A stretch of 51,093 bases of DNA from Lyngbya sp. CCAP 1446/10 (GTDB taxonomy: Bacteria; Cyanobacteriota; Cyanobacteriia; Cyanobacteriales; Microcoleaceae). Position numbers and translations under genes: made by a program. Each line of letters begins with the position of its first letter. Positions within the stretch are counted from its first letter, which is position 1. The DNA lies in NCBI RefSeq assembly GCF_026130175.1, contig NZ_JAIGNI010000067.1:1-51093 (forward strand). Direction: 5' to 3'. Shown here piece after piece: positions 26,284-35,832 of the stretch. Under the pieces are notes generated by a model, which did no database searches, was not told the origin of the DNA, and saw only the letters and a program-made list of their open reading frames with translations.

Positions 26284-29200
26284 ATGATGACGAATCCTGA
26301 AGGTATTAGTCTACAGTCTCTGGATTCTGTTGAGCAGGAGGAATTGGCTAAGTTAGTCTATGCGGTGGCATTGAGCGAGGGGAGTCTCTCTCTGTTTGCA
26401 ATTACGCCGGATAGTGCTCCAAATCATCCCGTCGTTGAATCGTTTATCGCAGAAATTAAGGAATTGGAAGATCATAACTTCGAGTTTTTGACATTTCATT
26501 ATAGCGAAGAATCATTATTTAACTTTTTGCATCAACTGCCAGCACCATCAACGCAGATTGGACAAGCACGCCGAATTGTGATGGCGTTTGGTTTAGAGCA
26601 GTTGCGACAGGATTTGTTGCGGCAGGAAATGGAGCAGCTTAATTTAGGGCGGGAACGGATATTTGAACATAATTTAGTGTTGGTCTTTTGGCTCAATCGC
26701 GAAACTTTTTTAGAGGAGTTTCGGCGACAGGCTGCTGATTTTTGGGATTGGCGAGGCAAAATAGCTATTTTCAAAACACGCCCTCAGCTCGATCCGTTGT
26801 TGTATCCTTATTTAGAATGGCTGATTTCCGAGAATTCACGACTGAGAGTCAGTGGCGTGATGCAGGTAAATCGACAGGTTGATATTTCTCTAGATCGCAT
26901 TTATGTGTCGCTTCAGGGTTCCTGGGAAGAGAGGCGAAGTCAGTCTTTTAAAGAGCGGATATTTTCAGCAGAAGCGCCGATGTACCTCAGCCAGCTTAGT
27001 CTGGGAGTTGCCCCAGGTGGGAATGAATGGGAAGATGGGCTGCATCAAGCAAGAACACCGCAACCCAAATTTATCGATGAATTGAGACTGGAAACTACAT
27101 TAGAGATCCACGTAGAATCTGATACTAGGCAGCAGCGCGTGACTAAAATCGTGGATCTGGCAGACGCGGTTCGCAAGCATACCTATTGCCTCATTTTGGG
27201 CGATCCAGGGGCAGGAAAAACTACTTTGCTGCGGTATTTGGCAAGACATTTTGCCTTGGCTCAGCGCGATCGCAAATCCGTTGTTCAAGGAGGAAAAGAA
27301 GAGGAACTGGGAGAGACGCGACTGCCGATTTTGTTTCGGATTGCTGATTATGCTGAACGCCTGACAGATCGCCCTGATTTGAGCCTTGTAGATTATCTCC
27401 AGCAGTTTTATAGACAATGGGAACACCGCTTTGATTGCTCCGATGGAGACTCGGTGGCAAATTTGTTGCTCAACCGCCTCGCAATGGGTGATTGTTTGGT
27501 TTTGCTCGATGGCTTGGATGAGGTTTTTGACCAAGATAATCGATCGCAGGTAGTTCAGCAAATCAATAGATTAGTCGATGAATATCGCAATAATAAATTT
27601 GTTGTTACCAGTCGGATTGCCGGGTACAAACAGGCGGCTTTGGGGAGTCGATTTCAGGAATTTACGATTACGCCGATGGGGGATGAGCAAATTGATGAAT
27701 TTCTCAAACGCTGGTGCTTGGCTGTTGAAATGGCGCAACGTCCAGAGGTTGACTCTAGCTTGCAGGAGCGAGATGCAGAGCGAGAAGCGCAAGAGATTGT
27801 TCAGGAGATTTCGAGCAATCAAGGAGTCAGGCGATTTGCGGCTAATCCTTTGCTGTTGACTATTTTGGCGCTGATTCACCGTAATGGAACTCGACTGCCA
27901 CAACGACGGGTTGAACTTTACCAATTGGCTGTCAAAACCCTAATTGAAGATTGGCAAATAGGCCGCAATGTTCCCTATCAAGCACGACACCGACAACTGA
28001 ATTTAGTTGAAGAAGATGTCACAGCTTTGCTGGCTCCGCTGGCGCTGCGGATGCACGAGGAAAAGCCCTCTGGTGTGGTTGCTCAAGCAGAAGTTGAAAA
28101 ATGGCTAACGCCACATATGGCAGAGTTACAGGGAGTGGATGAGCCGACTGCGTTGGAGTTGGTGCGGCAGTTTTTGCGAAAGGTGCGGGAGACAACGGGG
28201 CTGTTTGTAGAGCGGGCTCCCGAAATGTATGGGTTTATGCACCTGACGTTTGAGGAATATTTTGCGGCTCGACAGATTGCGGACAATGAGATTGATGATA
28301 TTTTGAAAATTATTAGTCCTTATCGCAATCAGGCCAGGTGGAATGAACCGATTTTGTTGGCATTGGGATATTTAAGTACCGATCAAAACCGACTTAATCG
28401 TCTTCTAAAAAAGCTATTTAGTCATTTATCAGACTATCAGCCAAACATTATTGGGCAGGAAATTCGACTCAAAAAGGTGGCGGATGTCGGAGTTTTGGTT
28501 TGGCACTCACTAGCAGAAGGAGACGTGCGGGAGTCGGAGATACTGTGGCAAGATTTGCTGTTTGTGGGTCAGATATTGGCGGAAGTTCGAGTCACTTCAG
28601 CATTCTCTACAAGGCCGATCGAGCTTTTGGTATTAACCTATTTGGGATTGGATGAGGATTATGATGATGAGCCGATTCAGCAACTGTTAAAGCGGTTGCG
28701 AGGAATAGAGGCATTTAATCATCATGTTTGGGATCGGTTGCAGCTAGCTGCGGATAATCGACAGTTGTCGGAGGAGCAGCGGAACCGGGCGCTGGTGGCG
28801 ATGCTGTATGTGGCTTGTGGTAGTGCTGGAGAGTTGTTGGCGCAGCGGGTAGGGGAGTTTGTACAGCGGTTAACACCATCGTTGTTTAACGATTTGCGGG
28901 GGTTGGTGGCAGAGTTGGGTGCAGAGATGACGGCGGCGCTGGAACGGGGTTTAGAGTCAGAAAATCTCAGTTTTGAGTATCGAAAATCCTTAGAATTTGT
29001 GACGGCATTTTCGTATTTGAGGGCAGATAATTACGATCAGGCTATTGAACATTTGCAACTGCTAGCAGATCGAGATGATTGCTATTTAGATGGTTTTGTG
29101 CAATGGGCGATCGCTATTGCCTATGAGAAAAAAAATAATTATGAGCAGGGACTGCAATACTATCAGCAATGTTCGGATAAGTTGAATTTTGATGCGGATT

Positions 29201-31938
29201 CTGTTGAATCGTTAATTTTGTGGACAGATAGGGGTGTCTGTTGGAGATCTCACAGTCAATACGAAAAATCATTAGAATGCTTTCAGCAAGCGATTGTCAT
29301 TGCACGGCAATCGAAAAACAGAAAGGCTGAATGCAATCTTCTCTGGCACATTGGTAATAGTTATCAAGAGTGGAAAAAATATACAGAGGCGATCGCCAAA
29401 TACGAACAAAGTCGAGACCTCTATCAGCAGTTAGAAAAAGAAACCAATATTGCCAACCTGTGGTACTGGCTATCGGATTGTTATCGAGATTCGGGCAAGT
29501 ATGAGCAAGCTTTGGAGGCACAACAACAGACTTTAGCGATTCGTCAACGACTGGAAGATCAGTCTGGGATTGCATTGTCCTATTATCAATTTGGACGAAT
29601 ATATCAAGTTTGGAGCAAGTATGCAGAGGCGATCGCGCATCACGAACAAAGTCGAGACCTCAATCAGCAGTTGGGTAAAGAAACCAATGTTGCCACTCAG
29701 TGGGAGTGGATATCCGTTTGTTATCGAGATTGGGGTAAGTATCAGCAAGCTTTGGAAGCAAGACAGCAAGAGTTAGGGATTCGTCAACGGCTGGATGATC
29801 AGTCTGGGATTGCACTGTCCTATGTTCAATTGGGACGAATCTATCAAGCCTGGAGCAAATATGCAGAGGCGATCGCGCATCACGAACAAAGCCGAGACAT
29901 CTATCAGCAGTTGGGCGAGGAAACCAATGTTGCTGGCCAGTGGTACTGGATATCCGATTGTTATCGAGATTGGGGCAAGTATCAGCAAGCTTTGGAAGCA
30001 CAACAACAGAGTTTAGTGATTCGTCAACGACTGGAGGATCAGTCTTGGATTGCACTGTCTTATCTTGTACTGGGACGAATATATCAAGCTTGGAGTAAGT
30101 ATGCAGAGGCGATCGCCCATCACGAACAAAGCCGAGACATCTATCAGCAGTTGGGCAAGGAATCTGATGTTGCGAACCAGTGGGACTGGATATCCGATTG
30201 TTACCGAGATTGGGGCAAGTATGAGCAAGCCTTGGAGGCACAACAACAGGATTTAGCAATTCGTCAACGGCTGGATGAGCCGTCTAGGATTGCACTAGCG
30301 TATTATGAGTTTGGACGAATCTATCAAGCTTGGAGTAAGTATGCAGAGGCGATCGCCCATCACGAGCAAAGCCGAGACATCTATCACCAGTTGGGCAAGG
30401 AATCTGATGTTGCGAACCAGTGGGACTGGATATCCGATTGTTACCGAGATTGGGGCAAGTATGAGCAAGCCTTGGAGGCACAACAACAGGATTTAGCAAT
30501 TCGTCAACGGCTGGATGAGCCGTCTAGGATTGCACTAGCGTATTATGAGTTTGGACGAATCTATCAAGCTTGGAGTAAGTATGCAGAGGCGATCGCCCAT
30601 CACGAGCAAAGCCGAGACCTCTATCAGCAGTTGGGCAAGGAAACTAATGTTGCTGGCCTGTGGTACTGGATATCCGATTGTTATCGAGATTGGGGCAAGT
30701 ATCAGCAAGCTTTGGAAGCAGAACAGCAGGATTTAGCGATTAGTCAACGGCTGGAGGATCAGTCTGGGATTGCATCGGCCTATTTTGGATTTGGACGAAT
30801 CTATCAAGCGTGGAGTAAATATGCAGAGGCGATCACACAATACGAACAAAGCCGAGACCTCTATCAGCAGTTGGGCAAAGAATCTGATGTTGCTAATCAG
30901 TGGTACTTGATATCAGATTGTTATCGAGATTGGGGCAAATATGAGCAAGCTTTGGAAGCACAACAGCAGGAGTTAGCGATTCGTCAACGGCTGGATGACC
31001 AGGCTGGAATTGCCAGTGCCTATTTTCAATTGGGACGAATCTATCAAGAGTGGAGCAAATATGCAGAGGCGATCGCGCAATACGAACAAAGCCGAGACCT
31101 CTATCAGCATTTGGGCAAGGAAACCAATGTTGCTAATCAGTGGTACTGGATATCCGATTGTTATCGAGATTGGGGCAAGTATCAGCAAGCTTTGGAAGCA
31201 GAAGAGCAGGATTTAGCAATTCGTCAACGGCTGGATGACCAACTCAATATTGCCGATGCCTATTGGCAGTTTGGAAAAATTTATTACGCATGGGAAAATT
31301 ACGATATAGCCACTCAATACCACCAGCAAAGCCGCGACCTTTATCAGCAACTAGACCAACCAAAACAACTGGCACGTCAGCTTAGAAACATTGCCAATAG
31401 TCAATGCAAACACACTCGTCAGATAACCGTTCACACCACAGTTCTCACCCAACTGACTCAAGCTGAACAAAACCTCAAACAAGCCATCCAACTCAACACA
31501 AAAGGCGACTACCAAGAAAACCTCGCCTACGACCACATCAGCCTCAGCCTAATCTACGCCGAACAACTCCGCCACCTCCCCCCCAACGACCCAACCCAAC
31601 CCAACCTGATTATCCAATTTAACACCACCTATCCTATTGGCTTCAACATCTTGACCACCCTCGGCGAAACCCTCAGCCAAGCCGAAGAAAGCCTCAAAAT
31701 CGCCCGCGCCTACCTCGAAACCCCAGCCCTACAAAATCTCGATATGGCGATTACCCTCACCCAACAATCCCTCGAAACTTTCCAAACTTACAACCGCCGT
31801 AAACTTCAAGCTGACGCCCTAAAACTCCTCGGAGAAATCTATCAACACCCAGATCAAACTAACCCCCATGCCACCGAAACCGGGCTGCAATTCCTCACCG
31901 AAAGCCAAGCCATTTATCAGGAAATAGGATTCAGTTAA
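26284..31938 (+). CDS. STAND NTPase: P-loop-like N-domain, NACHT, TPR array
   Basis: A giant 1884-residue signal-transduction ATPase; the ATG at 26284 has AAGAGG just upstream, better than a TTG at 26251. Residues about 1-190 look like a degraded P-loop module (LSLFAITPDS, ARRIVMAFGLEQ, VLVFWLNRETFLEEF, FWDWRGKIAIF) similar to the inactive-STAND N-domains of other TPR proteins. The NACHT domain has Walker A GDPGAGKTT (306-314), Walker B LVLLDGLDEV (near 409), sensor VTSRIAGY, ANPLLLTILALIHRNG and HLTFEEYFAARQI. A helical region follows, then TPRs (about 910-1700) including eight near-identical 80-residue units. The C-terminal 180 residues differ in base use. Such proteins oligomerise on sensing a ligand. 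No obvious nuclease or protease effector is seen. Confidence 0.9.
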   Translation: MMTNPEGISLQSLDSVEQEELAKLVYAVALSEGSLSLFAITPDSAPNHPVVESFIAEIKELEDHNFEFLTFHYSEESLFNFLHQLPAPSTQIGQARRIVMAFGLEQLRQDLLRQEMEQLNLGRERIFEHNLVLVFWLNRETFLEEFRRQAADFWDWRGKIAIFKTRPQLDPLLYPYLEWLISENSRLRVSGVMQVNRQVDISLDRIYVSLQGSWEERRSQSFKERIFSAEAPMYLSQLSLGVAPGGNEWEDGLHQARTPQPKFIDELRLETTLEIHVESDTRQQRVTKIVDLADAVRKHTYCLILGDPGAGKTTLLRYLARHFALAQRDRKSVVQGGKEEELGETRLPILFRIADYAERLTDRPDLSLVDYLQQFYRQWEHRFDCSDGDSVANLLLNRLAMGDCLVLLDGLDEVFDQDNRSQVVQQINRLVDEYRNNKFVVTSRIAGYKQAALGSRFQEFTITPMGDEQIDEFLKRWCLAVEMAQRPEVDSSLQERDAEREAQEIVQEISSNQGVRRFAANPLLLTILALIHRNGTRLPQRRVELYQLAVKTLIEDWQIGRNVPYQARHRQLNLVEEDVTALLAPLALRMHEEKPSGVVAQAEVEKWLTPHMAELQGVDEPTALELVRQFLRKVRETTGLFVERAPEMYGFMHLTFEEYFAARQIADNEIDDILKIISPYRNQARWNEPILLALGYLSTDQNRLNRLLKKLFSHLSDYQPNIIGQEIRLKKVADVGVLVWHSLAEGDVRESEILWQDLLFVGQILAEVRVTSAFSTRPIELLVLTYLGLDEDYDDEPIQQLLKRLRGIEAFNHHVWDRLQLAADNRQLSEEQRNRALVAMLYVACGSAGELLAQRVGEFVQRLTPSLFNDLRGLVAELGAEMTAALERGLESENLSFEYRKSLEFVTAFSYLRADNYDQAIEHLQLLADRDDCYLDGFVQWAIAIAYEKKNNYEQGLQYYQQCSDKLNFDADSVESLILWTDRGVCWRSHSQYEKSLECFQQAIVIARQSKNRKAECNLLWHIGNSYQEWKKYTEAIAKYEQSRDLYQQLEKETNIANLWYWLSDCYRDSGKYEQALEAQQQTLAIRQRLEDQSGIALSYYQFGRIYQVWSKYAEAIAHHEQSRDLNQQLGKETNVATQWEWISVCYRDWGKYQQALEARQQELGIRQRLDDQSGIALSYVQLGRIYQAWSKYAEAIAHHEQSRDIYQQLGEETNVAGQWYWISDCYRDWGKYQQALEAQQQSLVIRQRLEDQSWIALSYLVLGRIYQAWSKYAEAIAHHEQSRDIYQQLGKESDVANQWDWISDCYRDWGKYEQALEAQQQDLAIRQRLDEPSRIALAYYEFGRIYQAWSKYAEAIAHHEQSRDIYHQLGKESDVANQWDWISDCYRDWGKYEQALEAQQQDLAIRQRLDEPSRIALAYYEFGRIYQAWSKYAEAIAHHEQSRDLYQQLGKETNVAGLWYWISDCYRDWGKYQQALEAEQQDLAISQRLEDQSGIASAYFGFGRIYQAWSKYAEAITQYEQSRDLYQQLGKESDVANQWYLISDCYRDWGKYEQALEAQQQELAIRQRLDDQAGIASAYFQLGRIYQEWSKYAEAIAQYEQSRDLYQHLGKETNVANQWYWISDCYRDWGKYQQALEAEEQDLAIRQRLDDQLNIADAYWQFGKIYYAWENYDIATQYHQQSRDLYQQLDQPKQLARQLRNIANSQCKHTRQITVHTTVLTQLTQAEQNLKQAIQLNTKGDYQENLAYDHISLSLIYAEQLRHLPPNDPTQPNLIIQFNTTYPIGFNILTTLGETLSQAEESLKIARAYLETPALQNLDMAITLTQQSLETFQTYNRRKLQADALKLLGEIYQHPDQTNPHATETGLQFLTESQAIYQEIGFS
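29461..31380 (+). repeat. Eight 240-bp tandem repeats encoding paired TPRs
   Basis: Each 240-bp unit encodes two 40-residue TPRs, recognisable by CYRDWGKYxQALEAQQQ and IYQAWSKYAEAIAHHEQSRD. The stretch 30148-30378 is identical to 30388-30618 (231 bp), which shows a very recent duplication. Most units carry a HIP1-like GCGATCGC. Confidence 0.95.
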
Positions 31939-31942
31939 GATT

Positions 31943-31966
31943 GTCATTGCGAGGAACGAAGCAATC
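31943..31966. repeat. Half copy of an interspersed repeat
   Basis: GTCATTGCGAGGAACGAAGC followed by AATC is the same as the left arm of the full palindrome at 38789-38848. Confidence 0.75.
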
Positions 31967-32037
31967 GCAGTGTCTATTTTTCATCGGTTATCTATGTTGT
32001 CATCTCTTATCCCAAGCGTATTGTATTATCGCAATCA

Positions 32038-33090
32038 TCAAAAACCTAACCAAGAAAAACCAGGCCAAGTATCAATTGACTGAGTAGATTGAACCACATT
32101 CATCCCCGCCCCTGCGAATCTTAGAAAAGCCGCATCTGCTGCTTCCGTAAAATCAACAACACCCGGAACAACCACCGGCGAAGTGCAATCTTCCAACAAA
32201 TAAACTTTCTTAGCTAACTTCACATCTCGCGCCAAAATTTCCGTCAGCAAATCATCAATCGTCCAAGCAACACAGTGACTCTTCGCTTGTCCCGCAATAA
32301 TTACCGCATCAAAACCGAGCAACTTATCAATAAATTTAGCATTTTTTTCAGCAATAGAAACCCCATCGGGCCCGTCCAAGACTTCCGGTCGCAAAACAGA
32401 ATAGTTTTCAGTTAAGGGATTGCCGCCTTTAATCTCAAAAAGTGCTTGACTGTTGCGGGCGATACTGTGAAAAAATATCGCTTCTTCCACAGCGGAAACC
32501 AGGGCGTGTCCGATGCCGCCCAACATTGAATGATAGGGCCAAATTGTCAAGGGATATTTGCCGTCATCGCTGAGTTTCTGCACGTAGTGAAGAGCGTGTT
32601 TTTGCAGTGCCGAATAATTCCCTCCCGCAATGCTGTCAGCGACTGCTGGGTTGACTTTCCAGATGCCTTGCTGCACATCTTCCAGCGTAATTAATGTGGC
32701 GGCTGGGAGGGGATGTTCGCCTGCATCATTTATCCAAAAAATTGGATGAAAAATTTGCATAGCGGTGTGGGTGTCCATTGTCGGCGCAATGGTGGTAATT
32801 GAGTGTAAATTGCGATAGATAAATTTGCACAGCCGCAGGCTATCATCAACAGCGCCGCTACCAGAACGCCCGCCTACAAATAGTTCAAATTCTGGCAAAC
32901 AAAAGGTATTTTGAGCGTCAATTATCAGTAAACAAATTTGTTTTTTGTCAGTAGCAGCGGGCTGAATGCTGTATTTTACAGCCCATTCTTTAGCTTGATG
33001 CGCGCGTTTTTGATAGGGGACGCGCCAGACTTCGCTCACTTTTTGGGTGTCAAAATATTCAGGGATTGAAAGTTCAGCTTTTGTGATCAT
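32038..33090 (-). CDS. Isochorismatase-fold / nicotinamidase-like hydrolase
   Basis: A 350-residue cysteine hydrolase of the isochorismatase superfamily. The catalytic triad is visible as Asp58 (LLIIDAQNTFC), a Lys at about 221 (EIKGGNP) and Cys273 (AGQAKSHCVAW). Metal ligands are suggested by Asp106-x-His108 and His115 (MDTHTAMQIFHPIFW), as in nicotinamidases, and WPYHSMLGG matches the nicotinamidase WPxH element. Nicotinamidases convert nicotinamide to nicotinate in NAD salvage. The chain is longer than usual (about 200-220 residues), with an extra N-terminal 45 residues and a longer central insert, so the true substrate may differ. The gene is cytoplasmic, stands alone on its strand, and is divergent from the TVP38-type gene. 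Confidence 0.85.
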   Translation of the reverse strand: MITKAELSIPEYFDTQKVSEVWRVPYQKRAHQAKEWAVKYSIQPAATDKKQICLLIIDAQNTFCLPEFELFVGGRSGSGAVDDSLRLCKFIYRNLHSITTIAPTMDTHTAMQIFHPIFWINDAGEHPLPAATLITLEDVQQGIWKVNPAVADSIAGGNYSALQKHALHYVQKLSDDGKYPLTIWPYHSMLGGIGHALVSAVEEAIFFHSIARNSQALFEIKGGNPLTENYSVLRPEVLDGPDGVSIAEKNAKFIDKLLGFDAVIIAGQAKSHCVAWTIDDLLTEILARDVKLAKKVYLLEDCTSPVVVPGVVDFTEAADAAFLRFAGAGMNVVQSTQSIDTWPGFSWLGF

Positions 33091-33171
33091 GGCTAATGTA
33101 TTGGGTAGTAAATAAAAAACTTATATGACTTATATCCTGTCCGGCCGATTAGCCGCAATAAGCAAGGTTCG

Positions 33172-33212
33172 TAGTGCGGACGCTCTTAGGTTGCGGACTA
33201 AAATCCGCACTA
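33172..33212. repeat. Inverted repeat upstream of the TVP38-type gene
   Basis: TAGTGCGGA pairs perfectly with TCCGCACTA, with a second small stem GCGGA/TCCGC inside. It lies between two divergent genes. Confidence 0.7.
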
Positions 33213-33340
33213 AGAACTGTTTGTGTTATGATAACCTAGCGGACGCGATATTATGAATGCGGCAGCGAACCTTACGGGTAAAACGATCGCGTCAAAGCAT
33301 TTTTTGCCTTAGTCCTATAGTATCTATTTAAGGGTGAATT

Positions 33341-34072
33341 ATGCCACAAAAACCAAATCAAAATTATATTAATGAAACTTTTGATCGCAAATTGTTTTTT
33401 TTGTCGATCGCCCTTTTCATCCCCCTCTTAATTGTAGCAACTAAATCTTCCTACGTTCAACAACTTTTAAGAACTATTTTAAGCCAAATCGAGCATTTAG
33501 GCATTTGGGGCCCGATCGCCTTTATCGCTACCTACAACTTAGCTACTATACTTTTTATACCAGGTTCCGCCCTTACCCTCGGAGGCGGGGTGCTGTTTGG
33601 CCTGTGGTGGGGCTCCATCTACGTGTTTGTCGCAGCAACTTTAGGGGCTACCTTTGCTTTTGCGATCGGGCGATACCTGTCGCGCGATCGCGTGGTAAAA
33701 TACATGGAAGCTCACCCGAAGTTCAAAGCCCTCGATCGCGCCGTTGCTAAATCAGGATTTAAAATAGTCTTTTTAACCCGCCTTTGTCCTTTATTTCCCT
33801 TCAATTTATTGAATTACGCCTTGGGAGTTACCCAGGTTTCTTTAAAAGATTACGTGTTAGGTTCCTTCGGGATGATTCCGGGAACTGTGATGTACGTTTA
33901 CTCTGGTTCATTGATAGGAGATATCGCTGCAATTGGTACGGTAACTGTACCGACAAATCCCCAAGCAGAAGCGGTAAAATGGTCGATAAATCTGATCAGT
34001 TTTACTGCTGCTGTCGCAGTAACTTTATATATAACTAAAATTGCTCGCCAAGCTTTGGATGAAACTATTTAA
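33341..34072 (+). CDS. TVP38/TMEM64-family membrane protein
   Basis: A 243-residue integral membrane protein of the SNARE-associated/DedA-like family. Hydrophobic helices lie at about 20-36, 55-78, 85-108 and near the C-terminus (about 215-235). The family core is visible: FIPGSALTLGGGVLFG, then GATFAFAIGRYLSRD, and FLTRLCPLFPFNLLNYALG with the conserved Arg, followed by GSFGMIPGTVMYVYSG. Members are thought to move lipids or maintain the membrane potential. The gene ends 16 bp before a MerA-like flavoprotein gene, and this pair recurs in many bacteria, so the two are probably one operon. A GTGAATT stretch just upstream gives no strong ribosome site. Confidence 0.92.
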   Translation: MPQKPNQNYINETFDRKLFFLSIALFIPLLIVATKSSYVQQLLRTILSQIEHLGIWGPIAFIATYNLATILFIPGSALTLGGGVLFGLWWGSIYVFVAATLGATFAFAIGRYLSRDRVVKYMEAHPKFKALDRAVAKSGFKIVFLTRLCPLFPFNLLNYALGVTQVSLKDYVLGSFGMIPGTVMYVYSGSLIGDIAAIGTVTVPTNPQAEAVKWSINLISFTAAVAVTLYITKIARQALDETI

Positions 34073-34088
34073 TTAGGAGAATTTGCTC

Positions 34089-35624
34089 GTGTCGCAGTCA
34101 AAAGTCGATCGCGTAACAGTCCCCCCGATGGACGAATACAACCAAAAATTAGTCTCTTATTTGCATCCCTCCGATTGGGTAAACCCCCAGCCAGCTAGCA
34201 GTTACAACTTAGTAGTAATTGGCGCGGGGCCCGCCGGATTAATTGTGGCGGCGGGGGCGGCGGGCTTGGGTGCAAAAGTTGCTTTAATTGAAAAACATTT
34301 GATGGGTGGCGATTGTTTGAATGTCGGTTGTGTACCTTCAAAAAGTTTAATTCGATCTTCCCGCGCTGTCGGCGATATCTGGAATGCGAGTAAATTTGGT
34401 GTTAATGTTTCTAACAATCCCGAAGTGGATTTTGCCGCCGTCATGGAACGGATGCGCCGCATTAGATCCGGAATCAGTGATGTTGATTCTGTCGATCGCT
34501 ACCAGCACAAATTAGGAGTCGATGTTTTCTTAGGTTCCGGTAGCTTCACTAGCAATTCTACCATAGAAGTTGCAGGTCAAACTTTGCAATTTAAAAAAGC
34601 AGTAATTGCCACAGGTGCAAGGGCGCGACAACCGCAAATTCCAGGCTTAAACGAAGCTGGATATCTGACAAATGAAACTGTATTTAACCTCACTCAAAGG
34701 CCTCAGCGTTTGGCCGTAATTGGCGCTGGGGCGATCGGCTGCGAATTGGCTCAAGCCTTCCGCAGACTGGGTTCGGAAGTCGTATTATTACACAAGAATG
34801 CTCACATTTTGGACAAGGAAGATGCGGATGCAGCCGAAATTGTGCAGCAGACTTTTGTCAGGGAAGGCATTCAACTAATACTAGAATCAAAAATAGACCG
34901 CGTTGAGCAAACAAATGCAGGCAAAGTGGTTTATTATCAATCTCAAGGTAAAGAAGCGTCGGTAACGGTAGATGAAATTATTGTGAGTGTGGGGCGATCG
35001 CCCAACGTGGAAGGATTGAATCTGGAATCTGTCAGCGTAGAATACGATACACAAAAAGGCGTATTTGTCAATGACAATTTGCAAACTACCAATCCCCGCA
35101 TTTACGCCGCTGGGGACATTTGCATGAAGCATAAATTTACTCACGCTGCTGATTTTGCCGCCAGAATGGTGATTCAAAACACGCTGTTTTTCGGGCGCAA
35201 AAAGCTCAGCGCTTTGACGATACCTTGGTGTACTTATACAGATCCGGAAGTGGCGCGTGTCGGAATGGGCGATCGCGAATTTCAAGCCCAAGGAATTGAT
35301 GTCGATACATTTTTAATTCCCTTCAGCCAAGTCGATCGGGCAATTATTGACGGCGAAGAAGAAGGATTTGTGAAAATCCACGTCAAGAAAGGCAGCGACA
35401 AAATATTAGGTGCAACTATTGTAGCACGACACGCTGGCGATATGATCAGCGAGATTACTTTGGCAATGGTTAACAATATTGGTTTAGGAAAGATTGCTAG
35501 CACAATTCACCCGTATCCGACGCAAGCCGAAGCAATTCGGAAAGCTGGAGATGCTTACAATCGCACTCGCTTGACTCCATTTGTGAAAAATTTGTTCAAT
35601 AAATGGCTGGCTTGGACGCGATAA
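34089..35624 (+). CDS. MerA-like pyridine nucleotide-disulfide oxidoreductase
   Basis: A 511-residue FAD-dependent disulfide reductase of the dihydrolipoamide dehydrogenase/mercuric reductase group. The FAD-binding GAGPAGLIVAAGAAGLG is at about 45-61, the redox-active pair is GGDCLNVGCVPSKSL, the NAD(P) site is IGAGAIGCELAQAF, and the FAD closing motif is IYAAGDICMKH. The C-terminal dimer motif reads IHPYPTQAEA. The C-terminal vicinal cysteines and N-terminal HMA domain of true MerA are absent, so mercury reduction is unlikely; the substrate is unknown. GTG at 34089 with AGGAGA eight bases upstream is the best start; TTG at 34083 is too close to that site. It follows the TVP38-type gene. Confidence 0.92.
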   Translation: MSQSKVDRVTVPPMDEYNQKLVSYLHPSDWVNPQPASSYNLVVIGAGPAGLIVAAGAAGLGAKVALIEKHLMGGDCLNVGCVPSKSLIRSSRAVGDIWNASKFGVNVSNNPEVDFAAVMERMRRIRSGISDVDSVDRYQHKLGVDVFLGSGSFTSNSTIEVAGQTLQFKKAVIATGARARQPQIPGLNEAGYLTNETVFNLTQRPQRLAVIGAGAIGCELAQAFRRLGSEVVLLHKNAHILDKEDADAAEIVQQTFVREGIQLILESKIDRVEQTNAGKVVYYQSQGKEASVTVDEIIVSVGRSPNVEGLNLESVSVEYDTQKGVFVNDNLQTTNPRIYAAGDICMKHKFTHAADFAARMVIQNTLFFGRKKLSALTIPWCTYTDPEVARVGMGDREFQAQGIDVDTFLIPFSQVDRAIIDGEEEGFVKIHVKKGSDKILGATIVARHAGDMISEITLAMVNNIGLGKIASTIHPYPTQAEAIRKAGDAYNRTRLTPFVKNLFNKWLAWTR

Positions 35625-35720
35625 AATTGTAGAAGACCGGGCGGTTGAAACCGCGTCTATAAAAACAAAACCCGGATGGTGCGCGGGTTGAAAAATGAGG
35701 GGTTAAAATGAGATTGTTTT

Positions 35721-35771
35721 CTTCAATCCGCGGAGGCGGACATCGTTTGTGTAGGCGCGGTTTCAACCGCC
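35721..35771. repeat. CGCGGAGGCGGACATCG repeat, copy 1
   Basis: CTTCAATCCGCGGAGGCGGA continues with CATCGTTTGTGTAGGCGCGG. Near-identical copies 2 and 3 lie at 36765-36819 and 36832-36883. Each ends in a small palindrome such as GGTTTCAACCG. Confidence 0.85.
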
Positions 35772-35832
35772 GTCTGATCTTGCATTATAGCATCACGGCG
35801 AGGGCGACAAATCGCCCAACATCCATCCTCAG

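Noticed and set aside
29297..31216. Several long frames on both strands across the TPR array
   Set aside because: They recur with the 240-bp period and are shadows of the repeated coding sequence.
34089..35624. True mercuric reductase MerA
   Set aside because: The C-terminal Cys pair, HMA domain and other mer genes are absent; only the general flavoprotein family fits.
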